Positions 1 through 13,300 of a stretch of DNA of 64,000 nt are shown piece after piece. The notes beneath the pieces are model-generated. The model had not been told where the DNA came from, made no database searches, and saw only the letters and a program-made list of their open reading frames with translations. Numbering within the stretch: position 1 is the first letter of the stretch; each line of letters opens with the position of its first letter. The position numbers were made by a program, and so were the translations under genes. Source of the DNA: Hyaloscypha bicolor E. Taxonomy: Eukaryota > Ascomycota > Leotiomycetes > Helotiales > Hyaloscyphaceae. The stretch is from positions 124,001-188,000 of the forward strand of contig NW_020194693.1 in the NCBI RefSeq assembly GCF_002865645.1, given 5' to 3'.

Positions 1-634
1 GGTCGAATCCCAAAGTTGGGAGATCCACTCTTTCCAATGTACGAGGCTACACAGGCCCTTATTGACACAGGTATTGTTATGACCACTGCCTCCGGCAATT
101 GGGGACAAGAATCAGTATGGGGGGTAAGTCATCGAATGTTTCCTTCAAAGTTGCCACACTAATTTCCCGGCCCCTGGAGTCGACGTCTTTGCACCTGGCC
201 GGGACAATGTCTGCGATGGCCCCAAAACCAAGAAGGATGGAACATCACAAGGTAAGGCTATAATCCCCTATTTGTAACAGAATTGCTAATAATCATCGAT
301 AGCCTCTTCTGCCACCGCTGGTCTGATTGCTTATTTCCTCAGTGTGCCTAGCCGCCTTGAAAAAATCCAACCAAACTTTGCCTCTACCTCACAATCAGGT
401 GTGGATTGGTCCAACACGGTCAAGAACCATCTCAAGGCCAAATCTTTCCCGAGAGCGCCAAACCATCCCAACGTCAACGTTATCTGGAATGGCGAAGTGC
501 CAGAACTGCTGAATGGGGCTTTTGCGTGCTCTATACATCCGGACTTTTTCAGAAAGCGCCAAGAAGCTTCTGATATCTGTGGATCTTCCGCAGGCCAAGT
601 CCAACTCCCGATACGTCTTCAATTCAAAGTTTAG
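1..634 (+). pseudogene. Subtilisin-like serine protease (S8), 3' part, probably decayed
   Basis: This is the 3' portion of an S8 subtilase, cut by the window edge. Coding pieces are 1-123, about 181-251 and 303-634. The first piece contains TTASGNWG, the oxyanion-hole Asn region. The second contains VDVFAPG. The splice at 252-302 (branch-like gctaat, acceptor ag) joins GTSQ to ASSATAGLIAYF, the catalytic-Ser block. The catalytic Asp and His would lie left of the window. Two points suggest decay. The intron at 124-180 joins the flanking pieces out of frame by one base. A Ser/Ala-rich linker (about 600-690) reads better in a frame other than the one ending at 634. A one-base sequence error or a splice site I missed could also explain this. 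The S8 family is secure; pseudogene status is moderately so. Confidence 0.6.
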
Positions 635-2985
635 CCTCTGCATCTTCTGCCTCCGCCCCCTCCTCCCTCAAGTATGCAATGCATCCCTCAACTCGACGGC
701 TGGGAATGGGTTGGTTACATGGCTGTCGGGTGGGTCACCATTTACCTAGACCACCTGAACCGCTTTATTGATGTCGACCCGTGGCAGTGCCTCGGGGTCT
801 TTCGCACTTCCAACATTGCCATTTTCGTCAGTAACTTGGTAAGTCCTCCCTTCCTACCTTACTTCCTAAACTTCCTCGTTCCTTCTACTGGAGCTTGAAG
901 TCTTAGCCTGTCTACCGTCCTGGCGTGATAGAATGCTGGTATGCTCCATGTCGACAGTGTAGATATCTCCAACTTGATTAAGACTATTGCAGGCAGCTGG
1001 AGAGCAGGCGATCTTACCGGTGGTCAGGACTGGGACACCGATAATTGGTTCGTTCAGGTTCGTGGCCGTCCTTGTGATTAGAAGCATTGATTTCTCGTCT
1101 TGGCTTGCTTCGGCTACTTGCTCGAAGTTAGGCATACGAAGATGAGCATCGTTTTGGCATCTTACATGGGTAGGCTTTCTTTTCGATGGACTTGGCGGGA
1201 AGTTCGGTCTTCTTTGGGAAGGGAACAAGTCGCCACAAAGTCTTGAATGCATTGTTTCTCGCATTTGGTGAAGCTGATGCTACCTTTGTTCGTCATTGGA
1301 TGGCAATTAGATTTCTTGGAGAATTGGCGTTTTGCGTCTGCTAGAGAAAGATACCCCACTAGAACTTGCATAGACGTTGGTTGTCGAATGAATTCAACAA
1401 ATTTTCACTGAATCAACTCTCCCCTTAGAAATGAGGTGTTGTGAGTGCTCGCCTTCTTGCGCACTCACTCATACCTTCACAGTGTAGATAAGTCCAAAGG
1501 GGTGATAGTTTCAGACAAGTGCGGGACTGTCGATTAGCTCCCAGTATAAAGTGATCACTTCCCTTGGCACAATGAGCAAGAGCCGCCAAAGCGAAGCAGC
1601 CGATAATCTAGAGATATGGAATAGTGGCTTGTGTAATTGTACCAACTTGACATGGGACATCTTGTCCCCAATGTTACACACCGAATGAGAACAATGCGTT
1701 CTCAATGTTCGGAACTTGATGGGAAGAATACGTCCTTAACATTCAAAGATATATAGGAATAAACAAGTTCTCAATATTCAAAACTTGGTATGGAGAATAA
1801 CCTTAAGTTTTCACTATTCAAATTAAATACGGCCTGCTTCGTCGTGTTCACCGTCCCTCAATATGGGCAAGCACGTACAGTATGCAATTGCAAAGTTTAA
1901 TATAAAAACTGCCAATGTGCATGACGCACTAGAGAGGCAAAAGGGCTTCTCCGGGCGCTGCCCTGTTCAACTTGGGAAAGAACGGCTTGTTCTTGAGTCC
2001 AATTTCTAGCCTCGGTCAGGGCTCGGTACTCTTGGTCTCGTATTCTCGTATCCCGGCAGTCCGCCTTTTCAGTTGGTCTGGGTTCTCCACCTTCAGCAGG
2101 TCCTGGCTCCTGCGCAAGCAGGAATTATCCCACATTTAACAACTATTTAAAGCCGGTCTTGCAAAGCAAGGCAATTTCGCGAAGCTTTTTCTGAAAATCT
2201 CTCCCTGTCGCTGACGATGCATGACGACGAAGCAAAGTGGTGGAGTCGTGGGCAACCCTGCACGTAATCAAGATGAACGACTCCCTCTCCAGCCACTCCG
2301 AGCACGGGGGGCAGTGATGGTCTACACCGCTTTGAAGGTCAAAGTCCAAGATAAGATCGCCAAGACCTGAAACGACGCCCGCGCCGTCAGAACAAGCATC
2401 CTGGAGCCCGACAAGCTCCCGCCATGCGGCAGATGTTCGCAATAACTGACATGCCAAGCAATAGGGGACTTGTACCGCAGACGTAAGCTGCGTGAAGGTT
2501 CCGGATCCTCCAGCTCACCGGCAAGACACTTTCCACTCCGGCGTCAGAAGTACTAACCCGAGCTGATCTTCTGTAATCTGCGGATCAGACAATACCAGGC
2601 TGGCTGAGGGAATAACAGCCTGTCCGGGAAAGCCTCTCTGCAGCCATTGCAGACCCTGATCGGCCAATCCCGTGGCCAGCACTTCCTTGCTGGTCAGACA
2701 GTGTTGGTTCGATTGCGATGGGGATGCCCTGAGACACGCGTCGGATTGGCCACATCGCCAGCCTGCGCCTTGCTGCGTGCTACGCAGCATGCCAGCTCAA
2801 TCTTGGTTTGAAACTTATCCCAATGGCCTGCGTGTGCAGCGATGAGATAAAGCGAGCCACCCCCCCTCCCTCCCCTTCTCTCTTCCGTCCACGCAAACAT
2901 CACTCACTTCCCCACCACCAATCCAACCCCATTGCTTACCAACACTCTTTCTGTATATCCTCAGATAGTAACACATCTCGCAAAT
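635..2985. other. Gene-poor region with coding-like scraps
   Basis: No complete gene is visible. Two open stretches just downstream of the protease remnant, 674-841 (ending at a gtaagt donor) and about 931-1060, read as ordinary protein rich in Trp, Asp and Gly and may be exons of the same decayed gene; I recognise no family in them. Between about 1697 and 1830 a phrase (gttctcaat.ttc..aacttg) occurs twice in diverged form. From 1840 to 2985 I see no supported coding exon; open frames on the minus strand at 2143-2457 and 2515-2790 have no recognisable motif. Confidence 0.4.
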
Positions 2986-3305
2986 ATGCCTGCCCAAGAA
3001 GTTCAACAGCCCCAAGCCCAGCAGATGGAGCTCCCAACCACCGGTGCTACCGAGCAACCCGTAAGCCCGTCCCACCTCACCAATGCCCAAACACAAAGTT
3101 CAGGACTGACATGTTTTCCAGCGCCCTGCTGAGCAGATGACCGCCGAGCCCGTCAGCATGCGTGGTGGTGAAGCAGGCGAGATCTGCTGTGGCATGTAAG
3201 TCGATGCTCCCGCCAATTGCATGCAAGTATTGGAAGCCGAATGCTGATTTCCACTCCAGCTGCGCCGGTCTCGCATGTTTCGAGTGCTGCGAATGCTGCT
3301 GCTAA
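2986..3305 (+). CDS. Small Cys-rich C-terminal-tail protein (CYSTM-like), 64 aa
   Basis: Three exons, 2986-3060, 3122-3195 and 3260-3305, joined at clean GT-AG sites, give a 64-residue protein. Residues 1-40 are polar and rich in Gln, Pro and Glu. The last 20 residues hold nine cysteines in the pattern ICCGICAGLACFECC followed by ECCC at the very end. The layout, a disordered polar head plus a short Cys-rich hydrophobic tail, is that of fungal CYSTM-like proteins, which are thought to sit at membranes through palmitoylated or stacked cysteines; exact function is unknown. The frame is kept through both introns and the protein ends exactly on the Cys run, which supports the model. It lies between decayed genes and looks intact. 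No signal peptide is present. Confidence 0.8.
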
Positions 3306-4171
3306 ATGCACATCACGATATAATCAAAGGAGGAATGCACGTTATACCCCAGGAAGCAAATGGACGTGGCGTTGGATCGGATCGAGATAATTGTCGAATG
3401 GGCTTCCGTTGCGAGAGGGAGCATTGGCAGACTACTTTTATTCCTAGTAGCTTGCTTTTTGGAATTTGAAGATCCACATCAACACCCTCTTGCCTTTGCT
3501 TGATGAATCGCATTTGAAACACTGTCAATCTGATTTCGCCGAACCCCCGGTTCATCCGATGGAGCAAAGTTGCCTACCCATGCTATCAATTTGGGACCAC
3601 TATTTTCTATGTTTAACTTTCACCTATCTCTCCACTCCAATCATATATCCTCGACAACAGTTTCAATCGAGAAACAGAAATCCGCCAGAATTTCTCTGCC
3701 CAGGCTGCGTGAATGGTAAAGGCTGAAGTAAGCCTGTGGCTGCAGAATGCAATTATCGGCCGCCTGACAGCATCAGAATCCTTGGCAGCGCCATAGTCCG
3801 ATGGACACTACCCAGGCGCCAGATTCTATCACTGGAATAACGTGAGAATTGGCGTGGAAACACCCTGGTGGGGAGCAGTATCCCAAACTTGTCGATTGCC
3901 GTTCCATTCAATTTCTTCCAATATTACCGGCGAGGCAGCAGCAATCTAGCCTCCAATTTTCACCCATATCGTTGTGCTTCTTTCCTTCTCTGATGTTCAC
4001 ACGTTCTCAGGAATCGGTGAAGGGAATGAAAATAAGATGGTCCATTTGAGGCAGGTGTTCCAACACAAATGCGCTAGATGTTACTATTATTTTGGGAATC
4101 TGTTTGGATTCTCAAAGCCGTGCATATACTCTCATGTGTGGATTGTAACTTATAGGCTTGCCAGAAAAGTA
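3306..4171. other. Intergenic, no gene seen
   Basis: About 870 bases of ordinary composition between the Cys-rich mini-gene and the decayed membrane-protein gene. Open frames here (for example 3466-3726 and 3974-4333) lack motifs and splice support. Confidence 0.4.
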
Positions 4172-5264
4172 TCAGGCAGAAGAAAGAACAATGAGCTGAG
4201 CGTCTCCACGAGCAAGTACAGCCTCGATAAACCATACAAGAAACCAATGCCCATGCTAAGTGCCAGAAAGACCACAGGTCGACAGTTACGATTGTTTTAC
4301 GCACGAAATCCTTCCTCTCTTTCTTCAATCTGATTCTGTTGAAAGCCACAAGCCAGACTCCACGAATACCCCGTACCAAAGGTCCAACGCTTGTTGCAAC
4401 TGCTGCAATCCGCCACAGGATATTCCCCACATTCGTTGGAAAGTTGGAAGTTCTAAGCTATGAGATGGATCATACCAAAGAGCATTCCGCCCAAGACAGT
4501 ACTAGCCCATCCCAGGTACCCTCCTTCAAGCACATCAGCCTTGTCTGCAAGACTTCGGGGGAGGGCATGCTCCGGAATTGAATATCCATAGCCGGTGGAC
4601 ATCCCCGCGACGTGTTGGGGTCCAATTTCCCCAAAGGATACCATTTCCTTGTGAGTAGGATATCGAGTCGCTTCCAGCATATACAGGGTTTTGACATCCT
4701 GAGGTTTCCAGTGGCCACCTCTATTTGGGATTCTGGATGTTTCTCCGCATAGCGGGCGATCAACTGGGCTATCTGCCATATGTTGTGGACGACGGCGAGG
4801 AGCTTGACAAAGTGGTCTGCGATACTCTTGACTTCGATCTCCGACTTCGATAAGGTTGGGACCTACGCTGTGATGCTCATCTCGCGCGCAAGGATAAGTT
4901 GAGACCCGCTTAGAGCCCAATGTTCCCCCCGTAGGCGCAGGAGGTTCAGGATCATGTCATGGAGATCAAGAAAAGGGTGACACGTGTCACGTTCAGAAAA
5001 TTTGTTTGACTTGAGGTCTGCCAGGATGTCTCGCACGATGGTTGAGTTCTTGTCTTTTGCTTTTGGCATAGTTCTCTCCCTTTTTTCTAGCATCCAGAAG
5101 CGCCCATTTTGTGATCTGAGGGGTCGCCATCAGCTGAGAGAGAGGGTTTCTTGCGTGCTTTTGAGATGATATCGAAGAAATAGCTTCCTCATAGTCATCA
5201 ATAAGCTCCGGATTTGTGTTGGATCCAGTAGAAGTTTCAACGTTCCGTATTCGTGGTCGGTCGC
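4172..5264 (-). pseudogene. Broken fungal multi-spanning membrane-protein gene, C-terminal half
   Basis: Read right to left this is the C-terminal half of a membrane protein whose N-terminal half lies at 29228-29873, beyond the retrotransposon nest. Recognisable blocks in order are ITKWALLDARKKGENYAKSK (about 5135-5080), VRDILADLKSNKF and LDLHDMILNLLRLRG..W (5060-4900), SIADHFVKLLAVVHNIWQIA (about 4810), STGYGYSIPEHALPRSLADK (about 4590), GGMLFGMIHLIA (4456-4495) and, in another frame, FPTNVGNILWRIAA (about 4400-4445) with following membrane segments. Breaks are an in-frame TAG at 4863-4865, an in-frame TAG at 4453-4455 where the family usually has Trp, a one-base shift in an A-run near 5070, a likely deletion near 4715 and a one-base shift near 4447. 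The last frame stops at 4172. From memory, these motifs belong to a large, uncharacterised ascomycete membrane family. Confidence 0.7.
5260..5264. other. Target-site duplication GTCGC, left copy (element A)
   Basis: GTCGC directly precedes the left 123-bp LTR and is repeated at 29228-29232 directly after the right LTR. A perfect 5-bp duplication is the mark of LTR-retrotransposon integration. Confidence 0.9.
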
Positions 5265-5387
5265 TGTCATGGGAAGGACCAGACCTTCTGTACCTTAGTC
5301 AGCGGCATCCACGCTAGCCTCCTTAAGAGGCAGTAGCGGTTCGTCCATTAAAATACATATATTTTGATCTCTTCTTCTTCCTCGACA
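5265..5387 (+). repeat. Left LTR of element A (123 bp)
   Basis: Begins TGTCA and ends CGACA (TG...CA termini). It matches 29105-29227 over its whole 123 bp with ten differences, all transitions and no gaps. Confidence 0.92.
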
Positions 5388-7000
5388 TGGTAGTAATATA
5401 AGGTTAATTACGTCAAGTAATCCTTCGTAGATTAAGAAGGGATTACGCGCTTCCATACTATTTAAAAATTCCCCGAATACGGATAAATTTGCTTCCGCCA
5501 TAACTAACCATATCTTATAGAGTAATTAATCTATTAAAGGAACTATTATAACTATCTTCCGGCTATTTTATGGATCGAGGAAATCCAGATCTTGGCTCCT
5601 TATTAAGTACTAAGGAAGAGCCCTCGAGTATGTAATTTAATTAGGTCTATTAATTAGTTAAATACTATATCCGACTAAGTCCGGTTATAAACCATATATT
5701 ACTAAACTTTAAATTATCGAAATCTATAACTAATTCTATCTAGAATTACCTTATAGATCTAGAACTTGCCTTCTTATAAAAGCCAAATAGGATCCCGAGT
5801 AAATTATTAGTTTATAGCTTTATCTAACCTTAGTATTAAGCTAATATCTCTCTATATATTATAGCCGGGGCCAAGGTAAATCCTAGTAACCAAGAGAATT
5901 AAATAGTTAATTTATTAAAAAATCCAAGTTTAAATCTCCCGAATTCTTAATTTCCTTATCTTCTATTATTAGTAAATATTATTAATAGCTACTACTAGTT
6001 CCTGACTATTTTTTAGACCGGCTTTATATAACTAGTCTAGTATAACTAACTATTATATAACTAATTAATATATAACTAACTAATATAATATAATCCGTAA
6101 TTATATTATAACCTATTTCTATTTCTATAATTTTCTTTCTTTTTTCTTTAGAATATAAATAGCTATAAGAGTTATAGGATCTCTAATCCGCTCTTATATT
6201 AATGGTTTCTTTTATAAAAGGTCCTTTACTAATATAACTAAAATAATATTAAATTTCCTATTACTAGATTATATTTTTTTTATTAGATCTTTAATAAATT
6301 TATAAAAAAGCCTTTCTTATTAAGAAATATATTAAGAATCTAGTATTTATCTAGAGATAATTATTATTTTAATTATTATTTATAACTTCTAATATCTCTT
6401 ATAAGATTCCTAACTTATCTAACTATATTTTATTATTAAAGTAACTATAATTAAATCCGGAAGAAGTATGGAATCTCTTTATTAAAATAACTAGATTAGC
6501 TAAACTAAGTAATAATAATAGTTTAAAAGAAAGCTTTAGTATCTCAAATAACTTTTATTCTAAATAATTTTAGAAAAGAAATATTATATTTATTATTATT
6601 TTTATAAATAAAATAAATACCGGAGCCTTTCTATATTTTAAAAGTTATCTTTTAAATAAAGATATTAAAGAAGCTATTATTATTATTAAAACTATAAATA
6701 AGAAAACCAGAATAGAATTCAAGAATTATACTAAAAATACTATTAGTATTTAAATCTTATATATTAATAATATTAATCTCTTTATATATTTTATAAATTA
6801 TTTCAAATCCGGACTAATTCCGGAAAATAACTAAAATAACTCGAATAATTCTTTATTTAATAGATTTAACTAGAATTATAGATATTATAGTATCCTAAAC
6901 TATAAATCTTTTTTTAAAAAAAGTAAGAAAATATAAAATAACCGGAATAATAGAAATAGTAATAATTAAAATTATATTTACTATAAGAAAAGTAATAATT

Positions 7001-7308
7001 ATTATTGTGAGGTGTTTGTTGGTAGGTAATAAGACAATAGAATGAATTAGTATATTGTGAAACCACAGTATTAAATTCAGTACAGAACTAATCTCTGTCC
7101 CTCCTGTGAGGTCCAGGGAAGCCCCCTCTAAATAGGAGGCCCCGATGGCATATATACAATTAGTAATTTATAAGCCTAATGCATATGATGTAAACAGTGG
7201 TTGGTTGGGATATCGAAGGGCTACCGAACTCCCTGATTGACACCCGCGATATCCGAGGTTCGTCACATGCCCTTAAGTCACGTGCGACCCTGCACACATC
7301 ACAATTAT
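7001..7308. mobile_element. Solo LTR inserted in element A
   Basis: A 298-bp unit at 7006-7303 begins TGTGA and ends TCACA, a perfect 5-bp terminal inverted repeat of TG...CA type, and is flanked by ATTAT at 7001-7005 and 7304-7308. It has no coding capacity and no partner LTR in the window, so it is best read as a solo LTR left by recombination between two LTRs. Its composition (for example gaggtccagggaagccccct, cacgtgcgaccctgc) is close to normal GC, in sharp contrast to the AT-saturated DNA on both sides, so it arrived after the host element was mutated, or escaped RIP. Orientation cannot be fixed without a full-length copy. Confidence 0.85.
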
Positions 7309-10300
7309 TATATAAATAAGAATACCTATAAATTAACTTATTAAAATACTTATTAAAAAAACCCAGATAGTAATCCGAATAATAGCTTTAACTTCTCTAA
7401 AAATAGATCTTATTAAGGATTCTATTAAAGCTCTTATTAAAGTAATCGAGATTATTAATACTATTATAAATTTACTAATTACTAAAATAATTATAGTAAC
7501 TTCTATTAAGGAATCTTTAGAGGAATTCGGTACCTATAGGTTAATAATATTAGAACCTTTAATAGCTTTCTTTTAGATATAACTACTATTATATATTATA
7601 GATATCTTATATTCTTGGTTATAACCTATAGTAAATAACTAGTTCTTATAACTTTTTTATTTTATATAAGAGAGAAAGCCCTTAATTAGTTCTCTAGACT
7701 AAATAAAAATATAATTATATTTATAGCTAAGAGTTTTAAAGAATAAAAGATCTAATTAATTTAATAATTTAATATAAATACCTTATAAGCTCTTTTAAAG
7801 GCAAATATAATAAAATACTCATTTATAAATAAATTAGTCTTGGATATATATAAGTATATTACTAAAAAGTAAGACTTATATATAATAGCTAGAGAAAAGA
7901 ATAAAAATCTAATTATATATTATATTTATAATAGACTAGATCTAATTCTGGCCTTAACTATTAGTTTAAGGGATAGCTATAATACTATAAACGATTTCTA
8001 TTCTAAGATCTATTTAGTAAAATATAAAGCTTGAGCTTAATACTAATAATTCTAAAACTAGCTTTAAGTCTAGTTTAAGATAATAGAAAACAGATTTTCT
8101 ATAAAATAATTATATTAGGGATACTTTTCCAAATAGGCTCTATATTATAACTAATTATACTAATAGCTATATTCCCAAAATTAGATAGTAGATTAAGTAT
8201 AATTACCTCTATAATATATTATTCTAATTACTATACTATAGTAATTAGAGAAACCAAAGAATATTAATAATATCTAGAAGAAATCAGGAAACTCTAATAT
8301 AATTATAGTTCTATTTATTAGATGTTTTAGCCTTATTAATTAATAATAATAAGCTACTTTTAAGAGATCCCAATTATACTATATAGTTATAGTATTTCCC
8401 GTTATTATAACTCCGGCTCCGGTTTATTAACCTTAGTATAAATACCTATACCTATAACCCGTATATTAATTAAATTAGTATAATAAATAAGGAAACTAAA
8501 ATAGTTATAATTGGAATAACTAGAATAACTATAACTAAAACCAAAATAACTGAAATAACTAAAGTAATTGAAATAACTATAATTAATTTAATAACTAGCT
8601 AGTTATTATAATAATAGTTAATACTAATTCTGGCTATAAGAAATATATATTTATTAATAAAGAGATATTCGACTCTTATTAATAATAAATCTATTTTCTA
8701 ATTAAATCTTAACTATTTTATATAAATATTCCCGATATTACCGGAATCCTATATATAAATAATATACTTTTCCCTTTACTTACTAAGGAAAGAAACTTCT
8801 AGGGCGGTTCTTAGCAGGATACTAACTACTTTATTAGTATATTCTATTACCTATACTATAATATCCTCAGAATCTAGTTAGTATAAATATAGATTATTCT
8901 TATAATAAATTATTAAGCTATATTATCTATATACTATAAACTATAGAAATCCTATATTTTTCTGGGAAATAGATCTATATATTATTTATAGTATATAAGC
9001 TATTAGCCTTTAAAAATAAAGATAATAATAGATTTATTTATATTAATTCAAAAAAGAAATTAAGACTTCCTGAAACTTTAATTATATAGATTAAAACTAT
9101 ATGAGAAATAAAGAAGCCGGAAGCTTTCCGAGTTTCTTTTATAAATCTATTATATATTACTATAGAATTTCCAAGTAATATCTCTAAAACCATAGCCCCG
9201 GAAAACTTATTAAACTTAATAGTTATCTAGACGATTTTATTAGATTTATTCCTACCTAACTTTATTTAACTTATTCCAGCCAAGATCTTAAGGGACTTAT
9301 CTAAGACTTTAATAAATAGTCTTCTCTCTAAAAATATAGTTTAAAGATTTATTAAAGCCATAGAACTTCTCTTTACTAGACGGAAACTACCCCGAAAAGC
9401 AGCTAAAGGGAAAACTATTTTAGTAGTATTCCTAAATAGTATCTAGTATATACTAAATACTAATATTTGTATTATAGTATATATAAATAAAAGAACTCCG
9501 ATTATATTATATCCGGATATTAGATCCCCCGTTAGTCTTATTAACCGTTCTATATTAGCTAAAAGATTCCCGAGTATATTAATTAAGACTCTCGAGGATA
9601 ATAGTTAGCTAGCTCTTTAGGGGATAAGTAAGAGACCTATAATAAACGAGTATATAGATATATCTATTTATTATAAGACTACGGAATACGAGATAGTAGA
9701 ATTTCTTACTATCCGGGTCTATATTATAGATAGGCTACTAGAGGGTATCTTCCTTTTTAGTTTAAACTTTATTATTCCGAATACTCTTGATTTCTAATAG
9801 AGATATAATAGATCTCTTCTATATTATCTGTAAATAGGAGACTCTAATTTGTATATTCTATTATATACTAAAATTATAAAGGAAACGGAGAAACCTAGGC
9901 TAGTAACCGTTTATCTTATAGAAACTATTATTCTTGAATCCGGATAAGGCCAGAATTTACTAATCTATTATTATACTTTATTAACTATAAAAAACGGATA
10001 TCTTTTTAATTCCTTCCTTTAAGTAGACCTCGCCCTTAATAAATTCGGGACTATAATAAACTATATTATAAACGGAATTCAGAAGCCGCTATTCTTTACT
10101 AATTTCGATAGAATACTAATTCGGATACTTACTAGTACTTTCCTTGGAACTCTTAAGAAATACCCTAAGATAATTCCTTATCCGGATTTATTTGAAGTAT
10201 ATAATGTCTTTATAAGCTTAGCAGATATGATTTAAGGAATTCTACTATCTAATACTACGGAACCGGATAAAAAATATCCTACCGGATATCTATTTCTTAT

Positions 10301-13300
10301 ATAGCCTCTTACCGAGCCAGAACCGGAACTAGATAAAGCGAATATCTCTATATACTAGAGAGATAATATATATATAAAGATTCGTAGTATACTAGAGAAG
10401 TATAAGGAATTATTTCGTTCCTAGCTCGGTTACTTTAATAATAGAGTAACTATACTAATTTCTTTTAAAAACGGTATTAATATTAAGGATTTGTAATAAC
10501 TACCTTATCCGTTATTTAAAAGGAACTATAATATAATAGATTTTATTTTAGATCCTATAAAACAGGATAGATCCTTAGAGGATATATTACTAGGCTATTT
10601 ATTACCTGTTATATCTCCTGTTTTTATAGTTTAGAGAAACGGGAAACTGCAAGTAGTTATAGATCTATATTAAGTAAATACTAAGCTAGAATTAAATATA
10701 TACTCTTTCCCAAAACAGGACGAGGTTCTTTCTACTCTGGGTAGGGCTACGGTTTTCTCTAGCCTGGATATAATAAAAAGCTTCTTCTAATAGAAAATCC
10801 CTATTAAAGATAGGTAGAAAGTAGCTCTAGTTACTACTTACTATAGCTATAAATAGTTAACTATAGCCCTTTAAAGTTTAGCTATTACTTCTGCTTTTTT
10901 CTAATAAAGAATAGAAAAGCTATTTGGCTAGTATTTCTAGGCTTTTATACTAGTATATATTAATAATATTATTATATTCTCTAAAACTATTAATTAATAT
11001 TTAAAGAATCTGGATTTAATCCTATTTATTCTAGCAGAATCCGGAATTATACTCTTGCTTCCGAAATATTACTTCGGATAATCGAGTATCTAAGCCTTAG
11101 GCTATTATATTTTATGGCTTGGGCTTAGTATATTTCTAGAGAAAGTAGAAGCTATTTCTAATTAGATATTTCTATAAACCTTGGCTTAACTAGAGACTTC
11201 CTTTAGGTTTTTCGGATATTACTATAAATTTATAGACTACTATACTAATATTATATCTCTATTAGTAGAGCTAAAAATAATTGGATTACGGAATGTACTA
11301 AAACAAGAGACTAAGCAGGCTAACTTTATAGAAAAGATACCTATTCCTCTATTACCTGGAGTTATTATAAGAGAAATACTAGCTACTAGAAAGAAGGCTT
11401 ATTATAAAAAAGCCAAGGCTAAAGCTAATGCTATTCCGGATAATCTTATAAACTAATACCGTAAAGCCTTTTAAACCCTAAAGGACTGTCTATATAATAC
11501 CCTAATCCTAATATTTCTAATCTTTAATCTCTTATTTATACTATATATAAATAATAGTAAGAAATGCGGCTATAGTATTACTCTTTATTAAATAAACTCT
11601 ACTAACAGAAAAGAGAAGCCCGTTTTATACTTATTAAAGACCCTAATCCCTATAGAATAAAACTATTAACTAATAGAGTTAGAAACCGGAACTCTCGTTT
11701 AGGCGCTTTAAAAGCTTCTATAATACCTAGATAGTAATAAGCTTATAGTCTATACTAACTACTAAGCTATTATGGATTCCTTTAAGGATAATAGACTAAC
11801 TTATAAGAAGAGTATTTGTCTTACTAATTAGTATCTTTTCCTGGTAAAATATATTATAAATATAGAGATCTACTATTATTCTAGTAAATCCTATACTAAT
11901 ACTAATATACTCTCTAGACTATAAACTACGGATTCAACTACTATAATTCCTAAACCAATATAATAGCTATATATAAATACTAAAGACGGTTTAATTCTTA
12001 TAAAGGTATTTTGCCTATTTATTTATTTCGAGGAATTTCTAAGACTAATAAATAAATAATCTATAATTAATAGAAAAAGAGTTATCTATTATTTATTAAT
12101 TTATATAAATAAATCCTTTATTTAAAAAGTAGTAACCGAAATACCCCGAGATAGGAGCTTTAGAAGAGTCTATTAAACTATATTATAGAAATAGTAGAAT
12201 AGCCCTAAAAATAAGTCTATTATTACTTTTAAGTTCTTCTGGCTAGATCTATAGTCTAAACTTTTATACTTTCGGGATTTGAATAAAGAAGAATACCTCT
12301 ATATTCCGGATAAGCTATAGACTATATTCATATATATTATATATAATAATTAAGCTTATATTAGGGGAAATAGAACTTATAACTTCCTATAACGAAATAT
12401 TTTTATATTATAGCTAAAAAAAAAGACAGATATTTATATATTTAATTGTCTAACTTACTAGCTTACTAAACCGGTAATATATAAGCCATATAGCAGACTT
12501 ATATCTATTTCTATTTCTAGTTATTAATTATTAATACTTTATATAGATTTTATTACCGGGCTCCCCGAATTAAAAAATAGGAATAATATAGTTTTTCTTT
12601 TAACTAACTAGTTAATGAAATAAATTAAAGTTATATCTGGAAAGAATACCTAATTCGGAAAAAACTAGACCCGAGTATATTATAAGAATAGATATAAAGA
12701 AATAGGTTTTCTAGAGAACTTAATCTCAAATAAGAATTCCAAATTTACTTCTATATACTAGTAAAAGTTATATAGTATTACAAATACTAGGCTTTTCTTT
12801 ACTATATCCTATTATACTAAAGTAAATAGCTAGTCTAAAAAGTTAAACTAAACCTTTATTTATACTATATAATATACTATTAATAGTTAATTTAACTAAT
12901 TAGAATAAGAGAATCTAATTCTAATTATAATATTTGCTTTTAATATTTTACTAAATACCTTTACTAGGTTTCCTTTATATGAACTATAGTATAAATAGAA
13001 ACTATAGTTCCTTTTCTAGCTAATATAAGCGGTATTCTTTATTTCTCTTACTAAAAAGGAAGCCAAATATTTTATAAAAGAATACTAATCCTTACTAAGA
13101 GAGGCCTATAATACTATTATACTAGCTCAAGTATATATAAAGGCAATTTATAATAAAAAAAGGAAACTAGTAGAAATTCATATTAGGAATAAAGTCTATT
13201 TGAAATTAGTAAAAGAAGTAAATAATAAATACAAGCTTCTAGATAACTTTATAAAGTTCTCCTTTAATAAAATGGGCCTATATAAGATAATTAGAATTAT

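Noticed and set aside
5295..5501. Minus-strand ORF of 68 codons at the left edge of the AT-rich block
   Set aside because: It runs across the LTR/internal boundary of element A and part of its sequence is LTR; no motif.
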